Assembly: GCA_011033025.1 (NCBI GenBank)
Contig: WFMF01000107.1
Location: 248,001-312,000 of the forward strand
Source: Beroe forskalii
Taxonomy: Eukaryota; Ctenophora; Nuda; Beroida; Beroidae
Direction of reading: 5' to 3'
Length of the DNA stretch: 64,000 nucleotides
Numbering within the stretch: the stretch's first letter is position 1; each line of letters opens with the position of its first letter. Under the pieces are notes generated by a model. That model was not told the origin of the DNA. It searched no databases and worked only from the letters and a program-made list of their open reading frames with translations. Positions 62,556-64,000 of the stretch are shown here, in pieces. Made by a program: the position numbers and the translations under genes.

Positions 62556-64000
62556 GAGTACATTTAGTTTTTCAGCGACACAAATTTTGAACTCCCGGAC
62601 AAGACTCCTAGTAAGGAAGTAAGAAATATGATGCCATGATGGGTTCTGGTTTAGTGTAGGGTTGAGTTAGAATTATGGTCCATGTTAGGGTTTTGGTTAG
62701 GGTCATGATTAAGGCTGAGTGTACAAAGGACCAGGGTAGGGCGCACGTAAGACTTCTTTACCGTTACCGCGCAATAATAGCTTTACTAATTTAAAAGTGG
62801 TTCTTGTCTGGATGGTGTTTACTGTACTGTCCTACCATCTCTTGGGTCCTCATCAGTCGAAAGCAACACATCGAAAAGGAAACAGGGAGAAGCAGTAGAA
62901 GTGTTGCACCGTGGCCAAGTTGCCGAAGTTTTTACTTTTGAGTTTGTTTTTACTTCAGGCAACACTGCAGACTATGAAAATACCATGAATATCTTTCGCT
63001 GGCTCTTTCCTCCGGTCATTCTTACCTCTTTTTCGACCTGTTGCTATCTACCGATGAGGAGGACACATACCAGTTTAAGGTGTTGATGGTTCGATCCAGT
63101 GATTCAATATACATAGAAATACAACTTACAGTAAATGTGGTGTTGAAAACTGCAACTTGGAGAAGATGAGTGAGAGGCTGAATGGTGATGGCAAACAAAT
63201 CAACAAGAGTGAAACGACAGAAAAAACAAAAGTTCAATATAATTTCATTTCCAGTGCAAAGATGAACATAATTTACATTTTGCATTAAACGCTACAAATG
63301 CTAATTTAAATCACTTTAAAAAGGAAAATAAGATAAATTAAGAGTTAACAGTTGGTTGAAAAATCATTTAAGCTAACAAAGATCATAAATTTCACTAAAA
63401 TTTGAGCTGTACCTAACCTAATGCAGAATTTTTAGAGTGGGAAACCAAGAATTTTTCAGGAGTGGTCAGTCAGGCCCAAATCATTTAATGAAATTCCCGC
63501 AAAAGCTAGTTCACGTCTCTCATAAATTGCCCAATGCCCAAATTTTTCGTCATGTGCACCACGAAAGATTTATTTATTTTTTCAAAGGCCGGTCAGAATG
63601 CAGTTATGGTTAAAATTAATAATGGAACAAGGGTGAAAACGGAGTGAAATGGGTATGTGTGGCAAATTTAGTAATTTAATCAATATTTCACTTTGCTTCT
63701 GAATTCTGATACTATTATGTATGGTTTCGTTGTACATTCTTTGTGGTTTCTCTCCAATAAGGCCAGTTTATTTTCTCTCCGTTTTCACACAACAAGGAAA
63801 CTATATGTGCAGGAATGTTTCCCCAAACGATGCTCACCTTAGTTACCCAGTAATAGGATCTGAATGAAAATGAGGTAGGATAATATGAAAACAGATGATA
63901 CAATTCTGATTTGAATTGTTGCGTAATTCCTAATCTCTCCGCTTCTCCAGGTCAAAAAGTGGGAAGACTGTTATTAAAATTGCAGGGAGCATCGTTTGGA
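62556..64000. other. Right end of window, no gene recognised
   Basis: No conserved exon is seen on either strand. A stretch at about 62670-62855 has TTAGGGTTTTGGTTAGGG and ends GTCCTACCATC, faintly recalling the introner-like elements at 50.7-51.2 kb. Shared 5' exons of the zinc-finger array were not found here. Confidence 0.4.

Overview
This is a stretch of animal nuclear DNA. Genes are cut by many short GT-AG introns (mostly 120-500 bp), and the encoded proteins include animal-type SCYL3, MED8, MITD1, TRAPPC4, AGXT2 and SRBD1 relatives, a homeodomain-like exon and many C2H2 zinc fingers. Base composition is AT-rich, and minisatellites and terminal-inverted-repeat (TIR) elements are frequent. 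I cannot name the species. An early-branching or other invertebrate animal fits best, and that is inference.

Layout, left to right. 1-3.15 kb: no gene seen. 3.15-6.0 kb (-): SCYL3/PACE-1-like pseudokinase. 6.7-7.8 kb: decayed LINE ORF1. 7.8-12.4 kb: repeats and long palindromes. 12.4-22.7 kb (-): a secreted or surface modular protein with a signal peptide, WSC-like modules, three freshly duplicated CCP exons, Ig-like modules and TNFR/GCC2-type Cys repeats; its first intron holds a TTAA-flanked element with a TA-flanked element nested inside. 27.0-28.3 kb (+): TRAPPC4. 28.95-33.7 kb (+): SRBD1/Tex-like RNA-binding protein. 34.9-39.6 kb (+): two tandem aldo-keto reductases. 40.9-43.2 kb (+): MED8. 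43.7-45.3 kb (+): intronless AGXT2. 46.2-49.6 kb (+): MITD1, with a complete 1.8-kb TIR element in its last intron. 50.4-51.4 kb (-): a small one-pass membrane protein whose two introns are copies of one mobile element. 52.2-59.9 kb (-): ten exons encoding DNA-binding domains. 60.6-62.6 kb: a non-coding LTR element.

Two systems stand out. First, the ten minus-strand exons at 52.2-59.9 kb each have their own splice acceptor and stop codon, and all enter in the same reading phase. This is what a lola/mod(mdg4)-type locus of alternative 3'-terminal zinc-finger exons would look like; one of the ten encodes a homeodomain-like fold instead of fingers. The shared 5' exons would lie to the right, largely or wholly outside the window. 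Second, the membrane-protein gene at 50.4-51.4 kb carries two near-identical elements, in opposite orientations, as its introns. One has a 9-bp target duplication that supplies the splice acceptor, which is the signature of introner-type intron gain.

A recurring theme is tandem duplication of splice-site-bearing segments (zinc-finger exon at 55.5 kb, MITD1 start, SRBD1 exon 3, MED8 donor). Two coding exons (SRBD1 S1 domain, zinc-finger exon at 53.1 kb) show single-base frame breaks in G-rich runs, which may be assembly errors.
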